From NCBI GenBank assembly GCA_024734555.1, contig JANPWX010000081.1, forward strand, positions 2,192,431 through 2,256,430: DNA of 64,000 nt, given 5' to 3'. Below, piece after piece: positions 1-20,091 of this stretch. The notes under the pieces were generated by a model. It worked only from the letters and a program-made list of their open reading frames with translations, made no database searches and was not told the origin of the DNA. The translations under genes and the position numbers were made by a program. Origin of the DNA: Trochalopteron elliotii. Taxonomy: Eukaryota > Chordata > Aves > Passeriformes > Leiothrichidae. Within the stretch, counting starts at the first letter, position 1, and each line of letters begins with the position of its first letter.

Positions 1-71
1 CAACCTAATGTGCAGTATAATTATTTTTCAGACTTTTTACTTCAAGTTCAGCAGCTGGTGGTGTAACCCAC

Positions 72-230
72 CTGTTTTCCTCCTCCAGGTCTGCAAGGAT
101 TCTCTCCAGCTCCCCTCTTTCCTCACTCTCCAGAGAAATCAGGATCTGGGCAGGGCTTCGGGGCTGGCTCAGGGGGGACTCCTGGTTCAGACTTTGGCAG
201 TAGTGCTGGATTAACAAGTGTTCATCATCG
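72..230 (-). CDS. DMD: Dystrophin exon 74: end of syntrophin-binding region, start of distal coiled coil
   Basis: This 159-base exon is bounded by ...TTTTCCAG before it and GTGGGT after it. It starts with the third base of the Ile codon left open by exon 73 and ends two bases into the Arg codon finished by exon 75. It corresponds to human residues about 3465-3518. The product reads [20 protein letters not shown] and later [20 protein letters not shown], so the residue after NQ is Glu where human dystrophin has Asp. The first half belongs to the alpha-helical region that binds syntrophin PDZ-containing adaptors. The leucine-rich second half opens the coiled coil that pairs with dystrobrevin. 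The length is a multiple of three, so skipping keeps the frame. Confidence 0.97.
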
Positions 231-3200
231 CTGGAAAACAGAGGAGGATGAAACAGGCTGTTCCCTTCCTTCTTTTCAACTTCACAGTGAATATGAGGAG
301 ATGATTCACTCCTAGTCTCTCATTTCTTACAAAGAGATTTGCTGAACTCTTTGCAACCAACAGCAGAGCAATGCACCTTAAAACAAATCTGCTGACCTGT
401 TTCACTGAGTCTCTGGTAATTTTCCTTCTGTGCAGAGACCACCTCCCTCCTTCTCAGCTTCTCAGATACTTAAAGCCAAGTTTTGCAACAGCTGACAACC
501 TCAGCTCTCCTCTTTTGACAAACTTCAATTAGGAATTTGCTTGCAAAAAAAAAAAGCAATCTTCTGCTGCCTGATCTGCATTGTGGAAGGGTCACTCAAG
601 CAAAGGCAATGCATTTGTTTTTGTACCTACAAACTCTTCTTATGTAGTAAGTGTGTGCTTTATTTATCTTTTTTTTTCTGTAACATTCTAAACTAAGTAA
701 ACAAAGGAAAACGCCTGAATTAATAAAATGAAGGATGTTATTTTCCACTCAGATGTTTGGCTTTTTTTAAATTTAGAAGTGATGTACACTGTCAGAATAC
801 AAATATGTTCTGTTTAATACATATGATCTCTTTCTCTATTTCTATTGCCCCTGAAGCTGTCTGGCATCTGAAACAAAAATATCTCTAGAAGAGAAAAGGA
901 AATACAATTCTGAAGACCTCAATCACCTCCCAGAACTACATGGATTATTTTAGATGTGGTTTAGGTGCTAAGGAGATGCATCCAAGCTCTAAGCAATGCA
1001 ACTTACACCAGCAGTCACTGAGAAACCATGAAAGGTTTCTCCTGACACCATAAGACAGTGTCAATAAAAATGACACTGCTGCTGGAGATCTCACAGAACA
1101 AAATAATTCAGACTAGTCAGTCTATGTTTTTTTTCTGTTATGTTTCTAAACCAGAACTTAACAGGCATTTTGAACAGCTGTTATTGTTCAAAAACTATAA
1201 TCTTCCTTGTTTTCATTTTGTTCTGAAAATGTTAATGATGCAATTTTATGACTGCAGGAGTGCCAAAGCAATGTAGAGCACATTAACATTAGTTCATAAA
1301 AGAGAAGAATTAATTTTTCACAAAAGGAGAGGCTTGCCAGTTCCTAAATTTATACTTTTCATGAAGCATTTCAACTGTAATTTCCTTTAAACCACTGCTT
1401 TGCATTTATAAATATTCTTACGGATCATAAGTGAATTAAGAGTGAACAAGTGACATAACTACTGCAATAAAATGTCACTTTACAATCATACTCTTTTTGT
1501 GTGATTTTCAGCCTGCACCGATATTTTATACATCATTGCAGTGACACTATAAAATAAAATGTTTTGTGATATACAAATGTATAAGTTGTGTTTTTATTTC
1601 CTGCCTTCCTTGTTTCCATCTACCACTCTACCTGTACTGATTAGCCAAATAATCCAAACCCGGCAAGAATAACGAATAATACTTAAGCATAATCTGACAA
1701 GCAAAATCGAAGTAATTACATTTGTGCATCCATGTTAAGCTTTGATTTTGCTGCAATTTGTATCTATCTGGGTAACATTTCTTCCAAAATTCAAAATGCA
1801 CAGTTTTATCCTCATTTTAATAGTACAAACTGAGGAATAAACTGGATAGTCAACTTACTAATTGAATCACGCTAGTACAATTTCCAGTTGACCAAAAAAA
1901 TGAACTGAACAGTGAGACCAAAGTGTAATACAAGAGATACAGTGTATGCATGATTTCCATGACAAGGACACTGAAATATTTCAGTGGGACAACACAAAAT
2001 TCCATCTGTTAGAGCATTACTACTGTCCATAGTAATACAAAATCAACTACAACTTGGAAACAAAGTTTTCATTAACTGCATGAAACTATACTGACATTGC
2101 ACCTATATTAGTTTTGAGGCATCATTTTACCTTTCCCCTCTTACCAATATATTAAAACAATGAACTTGGTTCTACAGGATATTTTCTTTCAAAACTGGTA
2201 TGCAACAATCCTACCAAGTCAAAAGAGAAACTATTTTGACAACAAAGAAACAGCTTTATCTCTATCCAAGAACAGTATGAGCTCACAGGCTCAGAATCAA
2301 CCTCATAAAATGCTATTCATTTGGAATCTCAATTTAAGTGAATAAAATTGGCCAGAATTCTGTGTTGTGAAGGACTGCTACAAATTTATTTGTCTGATTT
2401 TTTAAAAAAATCCATCCCTTAAACTGTGGTAAGGATGAGATCATGTAGAATAGATAAAGACATTTTTACAGAAGTTGGGGTTTTCATATCTGATTGATTC
2501 AGAATCCATGCTATGGCTTCTTCTACACAGTTACTGAACCAAGACCAAATTTTCAACACATCTATGATGTAGCTGCTTCTGCGCTGTCTTCAGTCTCACA
2601 GTTAGTTCTTTGTCCTTGTATTCAGAGAATAAACAAGAGCATGAATATTATCAGAGGAGAACCACAAAGGGTTTCAGTGAGATATCAGATTTAACTAATT
2701 CTTAAAAATCAAAAATTTTATTTATAACCCTATATTTACGTAATACAATGAATGCTTGTCAGTGATCTGTCCAACTTACAGTTTACTACTGCTAGTATTT
2801 CATGGTGATGACCAGTCCCTCCTGGCTTACACTTGCTGTATCTCAGGTATTTGTAGACCAAAGATTTCTGTTTAGCCTCACTTACGTTTTGTGTGACACT
2901 TTTCCCACACCAACATTTTCTAGCTTACAGCAATTTAACTATAATTAAGCTTGAACTAAGATAGAAGGGGGTTTTTTGTATCTTTGTCCTTAGAACTCAT
3001 TGACCTTATTTTGAATATGGACATTACTGGCTGAAAATATCAGTAATTTTTGGAAAGAAATTAGTGGTTTAAATTTTGAAGGTATCAATCATTTGTTGTA
3101 TAATTTGGTATTAAGCTACAAGCCACCAATCCAGACACTATGATACAAATTAAAAGCACATGAGCACATCATTAAATTGAACCAGATGTGATACATGGCC

Positions 3201-3288
3201 ATGCAAATTCAGCACTACAAAATTTCATTACAAGTTATTAACCTTCCCATGAAAATACATGTCAAAACGATGAAAACAGCCAACTTAC
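231..3288 (-). other. DMD: DMD intron 73 (3058 bp)
   Basis: The donor is GTAAGT at the high end and the acceptor is TTTTCCAG beside exon 74. The sequence is AT-rich and contains no coding block, RNA gene or recognisable transposon that I can support. A perfect 18-base palindrome sits at 1969-1986. Confidence 0.9.
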
Positions 3289-3354
3289 ATGCTCTCATTA
3301 GGTGAAATACTGTCATTTAGGTAAGAACCATTGGTGTTCTCCATTTCTGCTAGC
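3289..3354 (-). CDS. DMD: Dystrophin exon 73: syntrophin-binding region
   Basis: This 66-base exon lies between acceptor ...CCACAG and donor GTAAGT. It corresponds to human residues about 3443-3465. The product is LAEMENTNGSYLNDSISPNE followed by Ser and an Ile codon completed by exon 74. Thr replaces the Ser that human dystrophin has after MEN. The segment is part of the alternatively spliced region that binds syntrophins at the membrane. Being a multiple of three, it can be skipped in frame, as is known for exons 71 to 74 in short dystrophins. Its first eight bases (GCTAGCAG) are identical to the last eight of exon 72, so the spliced mRNA has a tandem 8-mer at the junction. Confidence 0.97.
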
Positions 3355-4659
3355 CTGTGGAAAAATAAACAAGACTCATTAAAACCAATTATGTTTTTCA
3401 AAAATTTTGTTTGTTCTAACATTCTGGAAAGAATTAAAGAGTGTGATGCTTTTGATGAATTTGAAACTCAAATTAATTTACACTCGCTGTTGATTACCAA
3501 AAGGTTTTGCAATAAGCTATCACAAAAGATTGTTTGTTACCATGGCCTGGCTAAGCTCACTTCTAAGTTTTCAGCCCTTTCTCTGAGGTTATATTCCAAC
3601 TTCTCTTGATTAATTAATTCCAAAATCAAAGAAAAGCCTTAAGATGCCAGGAGATTACACAAATTGCTTTGTACCTGGCAATGTCATTGTCAAAACTGTA
3701 ACAATCTGTCATTTCTCATTAGTTTTCACACTCAGCCCCTCCTAAAATGTTCTGCATAATTCAGAAACACCTCTTCTGATCAAGTGATACTGGACAAGAG
3801 AAAGAGGCCAAAATAACTATCTTTCATTACCTCAACCCTTGAAAATCTATTGCCTGATAAAAAAACATTTTCGTATTTGCACAATTAGTCCACTTGTTGA
3901 TTCTTTGGAGCAGTATGAAAGCAGAGAATTGAACTAAAGCAGTGATATATCACTATTTTAATCCTCCAAATCAAGAAAAAATCCTGTTTGTGGTATTTCA
4001 TGAGGTGAATTAACACTATAATGACACCTGAGATTCATATGAAAGTTTGGAGGTTCCTGCTCTTCTCATTTTTACTATTATATCAGGGTCCATATTAAAA
4101 ACTAAACCCTATGTGGAATCACAGAAGGGTTTGGGTTGGAAGGGACTTTTAAAGGTCTCCGGTCCAACATCCCTGCACTGAGCAGGGGCATCTTCCACTC
4201 GAACAGGAGGCTCAGAGCCCCATCCAGTCTGACCTCAAATGTTTTCAGGGATGGGGCATCTACCACCTCTCTGGGCCACCTGCTCCCACTGCTTCATCGT
4301 CCTCATTACAAAAATTCCGTCCTTACATCTAGTCTGAATCTGTCCTCTTTTAGTTTAAAACACTACCTCTTGTCGTATCACCACAGGTCCTATTAAAATA
4401 TCAGTAGCTGGGCACACAGCTTAATGAGGAACCCAAGGGACCTAAAGACCAATTCTGACCACACAGGTGCTCTGGCATGCAAGTTAGGATGGGCTGGTTA
4501 ACAGGACCAGATGATGCTCTTGCATCCAGAGCCTGGACAGCAAAATCCCAAATTTTATGTTTCTTTAAGAACTGCCCAAGTAGCCTCTAGCTCTTCCTTT
4601 TTTTTCTTTTAAAAGTAATTTTAGAGAAAGATCTGCCTAATGTCCAGCTGGTCTCATAC
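3355..4659 (-). other. DMD: DMD intron 72 (1305 bp)
   Basis: The donor is GTATGA after exon 72 and the acceptor is CCACAG before exon 73. It contains one CR1 fragment at about 4116-4395. I see nothing else in it that I can name. Confidence 0.9.
4116..4395 (-). mobile_element. CR1 LINE 3' fragment
   Basis: On the + strand this reads AGGGTTTGGGTTGGAAGGGA and goes on to GGGATGGGGCATCTACCACC, then a segment ending near CTTGTCGTATCACCACAGGT. That is the reverse complement of the conserved 3' end of avian CR1 retrotransposons, so the element points the same way as DMD. It is 5'-truncated to about 280 bases and diverged, with no coding capacity. The open frame across it on the + strand is incidental. 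Confidence 0.85.
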
Positions 4660-4725
4660 CTGCTAGCATAATGTTCAATGCGTGAATGAGTATCATCGTG
4701 TGAGAGCTGAGGGGACGAGGCAGGC
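4660..4725 (-). CDS. DMD: Dystrophin exon 72: alternatively spliced linker
   Basis: This 66-base exon lies between acceptor ...CCTTATAG and donor GTATGA. It continues the Ala codon opened by exon 71 and ends two bases into an Arg codon. It corresponds to human residues about 3421-3443. The product is PASSPQLSHDDTHSRIEHYA followed by Ser and Arg, identical to what I know for human. It lies between the ZZ-domain block and the syntrophin-binding helices. The length is divisible by three, so it can be removed without a frameshift, matching its known alternative use together with exons 71, 73 and 74. Confidence 0.97.
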
Positions 4726-7700
4726 CTATAAGGCAGAAAACACTGATTAATCACAAACAATACCCCTTTAAAAGTAAAAAGACACTTAGCTATGCCTATA
4801 CCCTCACATCTCTATGCCTTATGCCACGTTTGATAAAAAGCAAGTTAGAACTCCAGGAGCTGTGTGTGCCTCCTCAAGCCATCGGTGCAATGTTTTGTGG
4901 TGCCACACTGAGGATTTTGATCATTTGCAATCCATCTGTTGCCACGACTCCTCTTCACACCAACTCCTAAAGAAGCCTTTTCCAAAGGATTTATTCCACC
5001 ATTTACTCAACCAGAGCTTTCACCCTGGTTTTTCCATTCACACCTGCCTCCTTCACTGGCATTTCTGCTTGACATGCAGCCTTGTACAGGCTGCCAAAGT
5101 CCTGCTGGGAACCTCTCCTCTGCCTCCCACCCTGCTCCAGTGCCTGCTTCCAGCACATCCCACTTCAAACAGCCTTGAAGAATTATTCCACGAGCAGCTA
5201 TAAATAAATACAAGAAGCATAAAATGTCTGAAATGAGCCTTTAATAACACACTGCAGACACTGATGATTTTGCCTAACGTCTTTGAGGTGTTGCAATCTC
5301 AATGGCAGCTCAGTGTGTTATACAGGGGGACACTAAATTATGTTGGGTTTTCTGCCTGACAGATGGCATGAGGTCCTCTTCAGTTTTCTGTGGATGAAAA
5401 CAATTCATAGGACTTTTCTCATCAATTAGAGTATTGTTTCTTAGAGCCTCAGCTCTGGAAAACATCAACATTAAACTGTGTTGCCTATGCAGCTCAGACA
5501 GCACCCTTTGCTACCATGTGGCATTTAGCCCATCTATGTGTATTGAGAGGTGCCAGACTAACAAAAAGTGATGCAGTTTCCCAAACTGCATGGCAATTTT
5601 AAACCCTTGCTAAATTTCAACTGTCCTTTATTCCATCTCTGCCAACTCTCCTTCTGGAACTCCTGACTGAAGAAGGAGTTTCACCCCATTTTGAATTGTT
5701 GGATACCGTGGTTCAGGCTGGCACTGCCCCAAAGTGATTGTATCGCATTGCATAAGCTGACAGGTTTTGTATTTACTTGTTATAAACCAAAACTGCAATA
5801 ATCTTTGGTTTGTAACTGTTTCCATGCTAGGAATTTGACAATCCTGCTGTAAATCTACTAGACTTCTCAGCTTCCACGTTTCTAATCAGCCTCCAAAGGG
5901 CTCTAGATTAGGATCCTTCTGAATTCATAGGGCTGTATGCTGGATACCCAGAATCTGTCATCATTAATATCTCTTCTCACAGAACAGCAAAGTTCTTCCT
6001 CTTTAAGACATCATAGGCCAAGTATAACAAATCTCATTTTGTCTTTGAAAGGAGCTTTGGCCTCTATTTTCACTCATCACATATTCAAGCATTATTACAG
6101 CACACCAGAGGACAAATACTCAGTTCACAGAGTTCCCCACTGCAGCAGGGATTCAGTGGATGAGCAATTGCTTCTCTGACTCAATATCCCATTCTGTGCA
6201 AAAACATGCAGGGAAGGGAGGGGAAAAAGATTCAATTTCTTTAGAGAAGTGGATCATGGAGCAAGATAATGATGTTTTCCTGATAAATTGAAATTACCCT
6301 CATTTTTTCTATTTTTTTGTTATACAGCAGATGTTAAACTGGTCTTAACTGGTACCATCAATGCAAGAGGTCTTGTTTTCAACACACCCACAAACGTTGA
6401 TGTTAATAATATGCATAGACTAGGAAATATGTGTTAAAAGTAGTTTCAATTTTGAGTTGGATCATTCTCTTAGTGCCTCTCACCCTGGCATTGTACATGT
6501 ATTAGTACCAGTACAAAAGAAGGGACAGCACTTGGTTGGGACCTACTGGGCAATGAGATGTCTTTTTGCAATGCTGCATGGCAAAAAAGTCAGGCCTAAT
6601 TGCATGAATATATCCTTGCTGCCTTGAAATTATGCTGCAACTTCAAAAGTGACCAAGCTGTGTAATATGTATATAAATATATATATTTTTAAAAGACAAC
6701 ACAATGTTGCATAACTTGTTGGAACTGATTCTGCTTGCTGCAAGCAGGGAGTAAGGCTAAAATTCCAGCTTTGTCTCTGCTTCAGAACATACTGCAATGG
6801 AGATATACCTCAAACAGCTTTTTAGAGGTTTGCTTAAGAAAGCAAACCTGCTTGATAAGCATTGCTTTGTGTTGAATTCAGCTGCTCAGAGGTACTTTTG
6901 CCAGTCCCTGAGCAAACTTGACAACGACTGTGCTGTATTTTACATACTCTTAGTGACCACCTGTGCTAGAGCTCACAGTCCTTCCCTTCTGAGCACACAT
7001 ACTCAGCACACCTACTCAGCTCAAACAGTCAGCAGGAAGGCTGAGTGACACAGCCAATATTTAGCCAAGATAACCATCCCTTTTACAAGGGCTCCACAGC
7101 TGCTTTGTTCATGCTGGGGTCTGCAGGAGCAGCCTGGGAAGTCTAGTCAAGTGGCAAACACCACCTTCCTGCAATTGCCTGCATCCCCAGAGATCTGGCT
7201 GACAGGATGAGCGTACTTTTCTTTGTTCAGCATTTTAGTTGATGCTTCCTGAAAGTGTAGAAACAAGTAAATTGTATTTGTATCATTGTATCATCACAGT
7301 TCAAGTAAAAAGATACAAATTCGCGCAACTTGTGAACTGTCCCTTTAATGCCTTTAATGTCCCTTTAACAGCAAATAGCGTATCTGGGCAAAATACTGGA
7401 TAACAAGCAGTAAGAGCCATTAACTTCCAACCAAAAAAACCCATTATCTATTTATAAACAGTTCCATGTATGTGTCAGAACAGCACTAGCATTGCTGAAT
7501 GCTGCCAGGTGATGCTTTTCTGAGGCACTTCAAGCATAACCAGAAAACTGGCATGAGAGCACCAGAAAAAGGCATGAGTGTAGAAAACATGGGGAAGTTT
7601 TATGATAACTGGTTTGTCTGCTGAAGCTGGAATCACCCTGTAACCAAGAAACAGCTTTAAACTTGGGTAGCTCAGCAACTTGAATTGCAGGTCAAGTGCC

Positions 7701-9244
7701 AAAGCATGAAGGAAAGAAATAAAGTTAGCAGAACAAAATTAAGGGCAATTCTTTCCAGCCACTACTAATTTCTTATTTTTCTGCTTCCTTGTCAGACCAG
7801 ATGGAAGGATTATGCTCCTGAAGACACCTGAGTTAATCGGGTAAAAATGTGCAACCTCTCTGCAAAAATCCTGCTCTTCGGTATTTCTCAAGTTTTCTCA
7901 AGTATTATACGTGAGTTAAACTCCCTGTAGTATGTAACAGCAAACCTTTGGTGTGAAGCTATCAGTGTAGGCACACCACAATGTTATTACTATAAGTAAC
8001 TAGAAATACCCATGTTATGACAGCTTAATTTCATATTATGTCAGACACAGTGATAATTCCACATGATCCAAGTTTTCTTCCAATGTTACTTTAAACTTTG
8101 CAATTGTTCTGAAATGTAAGGAATCTAGATCCATAGTTGCATCTATGCAAGTGCATTCTCAAGCTCAAAGCCCCTCTATTTCAGTCTGGCTCCAGACTTT
8201 TGGCATTCACTGTGGGTGAATTCTCAGCCATATGAGGTTTGCAGTATTGGATGTGCTTCTTGGTTGCTCAAATTTCCTAGAGGTAGAGCACTTCCCTTAG
8301 CTTCCCAAGGGTTTGTGCTGCCAATGAAAATTATAAATCAATATTCCAATGTACACATTTCACTCTTGTTTATTCTACAAAAAGTTCAAAGGAGGTGCAA
8401 GCCATATACATTTCACCATATAGAAATATAAAAAAATCTATTTATTAGTTTCTCATTAGTTATCAATATGTGAATTAAAATGAATCCTTACTTAACATTA
8501 TTCTAGAAGCATCTGTGTAACACTAGAAGTAGCAAATGCCACAATGGTAAATATGTATCTATCTTTAGTTTATGCTGAGGCTATTACTACAACAGTAAGA
8601 CAATGCATGTGCTGGAGTGCTGCAAGAATGAAAATCTATTCCACAGCTGAAAACTCCTGCTTTTTTAACCTCTGAAAAAATACAGTAAACATTTCCCCAT
8701 TTCAACCTGCCTTCACAAATCTGAATGTATCTAAAAGACTGTAATAAAATACCCAGTGAGCTCTGGATTAACTGGGGCACTGGAGTGTGCACGGTTGCAC
8801 ATAAAACCAAATCACAACTTTATCTGCGAAACTGTCATTCCTGAAACTGAATTAAATCCATACCAAGTTCAATCTCTGTCTTTCAAAAGGCATTTAGTAT
8901 ACATTCAGAGGGATCGACACTTATTCAGAAACACAGGCTTTTAAATGACAAACTTTGATAAGCATTAGTAGGTCTGCACGAAACCCCTGTTAATTCAATG
9001 AAAAATACATACTCCAGAAAGAGTACACAGTACAAAATCCATGTCTGCTGGAAATTCCAGGATTTATCTCATTCTACTCATTTGGGATCAAAACATTCCT
9101 TCAGAGAGTGCATCAAAGGAAATAATCATAAAGAAAGAAGGAAATGATCTCATGTAAAACTAAACAAAGAAATAAACAAAAAAGAAAAAGTGAGGGAGCG
9201 CAGCAGCAGTAGCAGCAGCAGCACACTTCAGCAAAAGTACTCAC
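4726..9244 (-). other. DMD: DMD intron 71 (4519 bp)
   Basis: The donor after exon 71 is GTGAGT and the acceptor before exon 72 is CCTTATAG. A dense run of UGCU motifs follows the donor (see 9202-9233). An AT-rich stretch lies at about 6667-6695. I found no transposon or coding block that I can name in the rest. Confidence 0.9.
9202..9233 (-). promoter_or_regulatory. Candidate MBNL-type splicing enhancer: UGCU cluster downstream of exon 71
   Basis: Seven TGCT tetramers occur on the transcribed strand between +12 and +43 of intron 71, mostly as consecutive CTG units. Muscleblind-like proteins bind YGCY motifs, and such clusters just downstream of an exon usually favour its inclusion. Exon 71 is only 39 bases long and is known to be alternatively spliced in dystrophin. 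What is seen is the motif cluster and its position; that it controls exon 71 is inference. Confidence 0.5.
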
Positions 9245-9283
9245 GCAGAATCTACTGGCCAGAAGTTGATCAGAGTAACAGGA
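9245..9283 (-). CDS. DMD: Dystrophin exon 71: 13-codon alternatively spliced microexon
   Basis: This 39-base exon lies between a pyrimidine-rich acceptor ending TTGCAG and the donor GTGAGT. It completes the Thr codon opened by exon 70 and encodes PVTLINFWPVDS plus two bases of an Ala codon. It corresponds to human residues about 3408-3421. It follows the ZZ-domain block and begins the variable C-terminal region. It is known to be included or skipped by tissue and isoform, and its length keeps the frame either way. A UGCU-rich tract starts 12 bases after its donor and may control its inclusion. Confidence 0.96.
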
Positions 9284-17549
<8,266 letters not shown>

Positions 17550-20060
17550 TCACCAGCTAATTAACAGTTCAAGCTGTTCGCTTCCTGTCAATTCCATATC
17601 ACTTCCATGAATATACTCCAGCTTTTCCCCCAGTCCAACTATCCATTAAAAAAATTAAATAAAAATAAAAAAACACCAGGATCCTGCCTTCATGCCAGGA
17701 ACTGAAAACTATTATTAATATTTCAAACCTCTTTTTCTCTTATTCTCTCTATTACAATAGACAGCACTACCATGTACTTTGTCACAGCGAAAATCATCCA
17801 CTTACAGGATCACCTTTGATGCCTGATCTCACATTTCCTGTCTCTCTTATCTGAGCTTGCATAGCACTGCTTCTCACCTATTCTAAAAACTGTTATCCAA
17901 GCCCTAAAAATTGCATGTCTTTTGATCAAAATTCCTTTCTCCTTAACATCATTTCATTATCACACTGACCTTTCTTCATAATGCACACATAAGGAAATCA
18001 TTCAAATCTCTCTCAAGCCTGTTGTTGAACATGTAAACCCTCTTTTTCTCCTTAAATGCCTCAAACCCCCTCTTTTCACCAGATCTTCCTTAAATTTCCC
18101 ATCACTGCTGCAAACACAATACAGTTCTATCCCACAATACACAATTCTCATATTCCATTATATCCCCACACTCTTTGCCAACAGCAGAAGAATCCATGCT
18201 TCCAGCAAACCCATTCCTCTGCTGCCCTCACATCCCATCCTAACCAGTGTGGCATTTCAGGTATCTCTTCCATGGTAACTTCAAGGCAGCTCAGTCACAG
18301 AGCCCAATCCCATTGTGCCAGGCACCATGCACCCCTGAAAAAATGATCCATCATTCCTACTCAAAGCACCCACAGTAAGGAAAAAGAAAGCAAAGAGACA
18401 AAAACCACAAGGAAATGGGATAGTAGTGATCTCTGTGCATAGGTAGAGGTCACACTGCACCAGCAGGCTGGACACTGCAAAGAACAGTGCAGAACAAAGG
18501 CAAGGAGTATCAAAAGGGATTTAAAGGAAAACAGTGAAATGACGGAGTCAGTGTTTACAGGAAACAGCCCTCCATTGTACAGGGTGCCACAAAGCTGTAC
18601 AAAACTGGTTATTTGAGAACCTGGGAGATGGTGTCAGTGCTGAAAGTGAGGTGATGGATCAGGTGAAAACCTCAAGGGGCTCTGGTGGGGAGGGTGGGAG
18701 AAGGCAGGATGTGTCTGCAAAGAGAACAGCCCAAGTGATGAACAGGGATAGCATCGTGCTCTGTTTCTCTAAACCATCACTACATGCTAATTCCAATTCC
18801 TCGAGACATTTCCTTCCATGCTACCCACAGCAACAGCATATTTATGGTCTGAATATATCTAAATCCTGTGTTTTCCCTTTTCTCTAGGCTTTCAAATACA
18901 GTTCTCAGTGGGCCAGTCTTTTATATTTTAAACTTCACAAGGCTGACTGTCTTCCTTTGTGGTTCCAAACCTATTTGAAGCATTTAAATAAATAATAAGC
19001 ATTAATGTATCATGTACATGGACCAAGATGAATAGGGGATTGAGTGCTGAGGATTTTTATGCTTGCTCTCAGTTACTTCTGCAGTTTCTCATGAAATTCG
19101 AGTTTAGTATAACCTAGCTAAAACCTTATTCTACTAAAAATGCTAGAAACAAATTTTGAGAACAAAATATCCCAACTGATCTGCAGGAGAGAGAGCTATA
19201 GGGAAAATCAATTAGCTGTAGTTTTGTTTCTTGTTTTGTTTTAAATCTAACACTGTTTATAACCTTGACAAACAAATTAACTGATCAATATTTGAAGGCT
19301 AAGAAAAATGCAGTCTCCCAGACAGAAACCCACAAAAAAGATGTGAAATACAAACCCCATAATATGCCCTGAATAAAGCACTGCATTCAAAGTGACATAA
19401 AATGCTGTTGCAATACTTTAGTTCATTAGAAACAAAAATTCTTGGTCAGAGCTTCCTTCTTAAGATGCTCATTTGGGAAACCAACCAACAACTCCTATGA
19501 CTACACTTGGGATCCATATACATGGACTTCTAGTATAGTCAAAAATATCCTTTTAGGATGCTTGGGCTAAAAACATCTAATCAGAACATATCTACAATTA
19601 TTCAGATAAAGTCCTTCATAATTTGATATTCACGAAAGGATTATATTAAATGGAATACACACTGAAACACTTGTGAAGTCTTCTGCATCAAACCCTAGTC
19701 CTGTTTTTTCACCTAGCTGCAGAATTTAGGAAGGCCCCCCAAAATAAAGAGAAAATCAAAAGCACAATAAAGTCCAGTCAACACTGGCAAGAAGATTTGT
19801 TCAGTACAGTGAACACTGCCTTCTGCCACAGTACATCAGTGAATTCAGTCGAATTAAATTAATTCTGGAACTCCTAAGTGAAAGGCATGTTTATAAAATA
19901 TGACCATCTATATTTTCAGCTGGAAGGCAGGGCAATAAAGGGGCAGGGGAGAGGCTTTCTGTGACTCACTCAGGGATCCAGCTTCAGCCAGCAACTACAC
20001 TGGCAAACCATTACCCTGCCTAGCAGGGTACACTTTCTATACAGAGGTCCTATTAGCCTC

Positions 20061-20091
20061 AAAAAAAAAAAAAAAAAAAAAAGAAAAAAAA
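20061..20091 (+). repeat. Poly(A) homopolymer, A22-G-A8
   Basis: This is an uninterrupted run of 22 A, one G, and a further A run. It could be a retrotransposon tail or simple slippage. The sequence to its left resembles no known gene or SINE, so I call it a simple repeat. Confidence 0.9.

Noticed and set aside
20061..20091. Poly(A) run as the tail of a processed retrogene
   Set aside because: No gene-like or SINE-like sequence, polyadenylation signal or target-site duplication was seen beside it.
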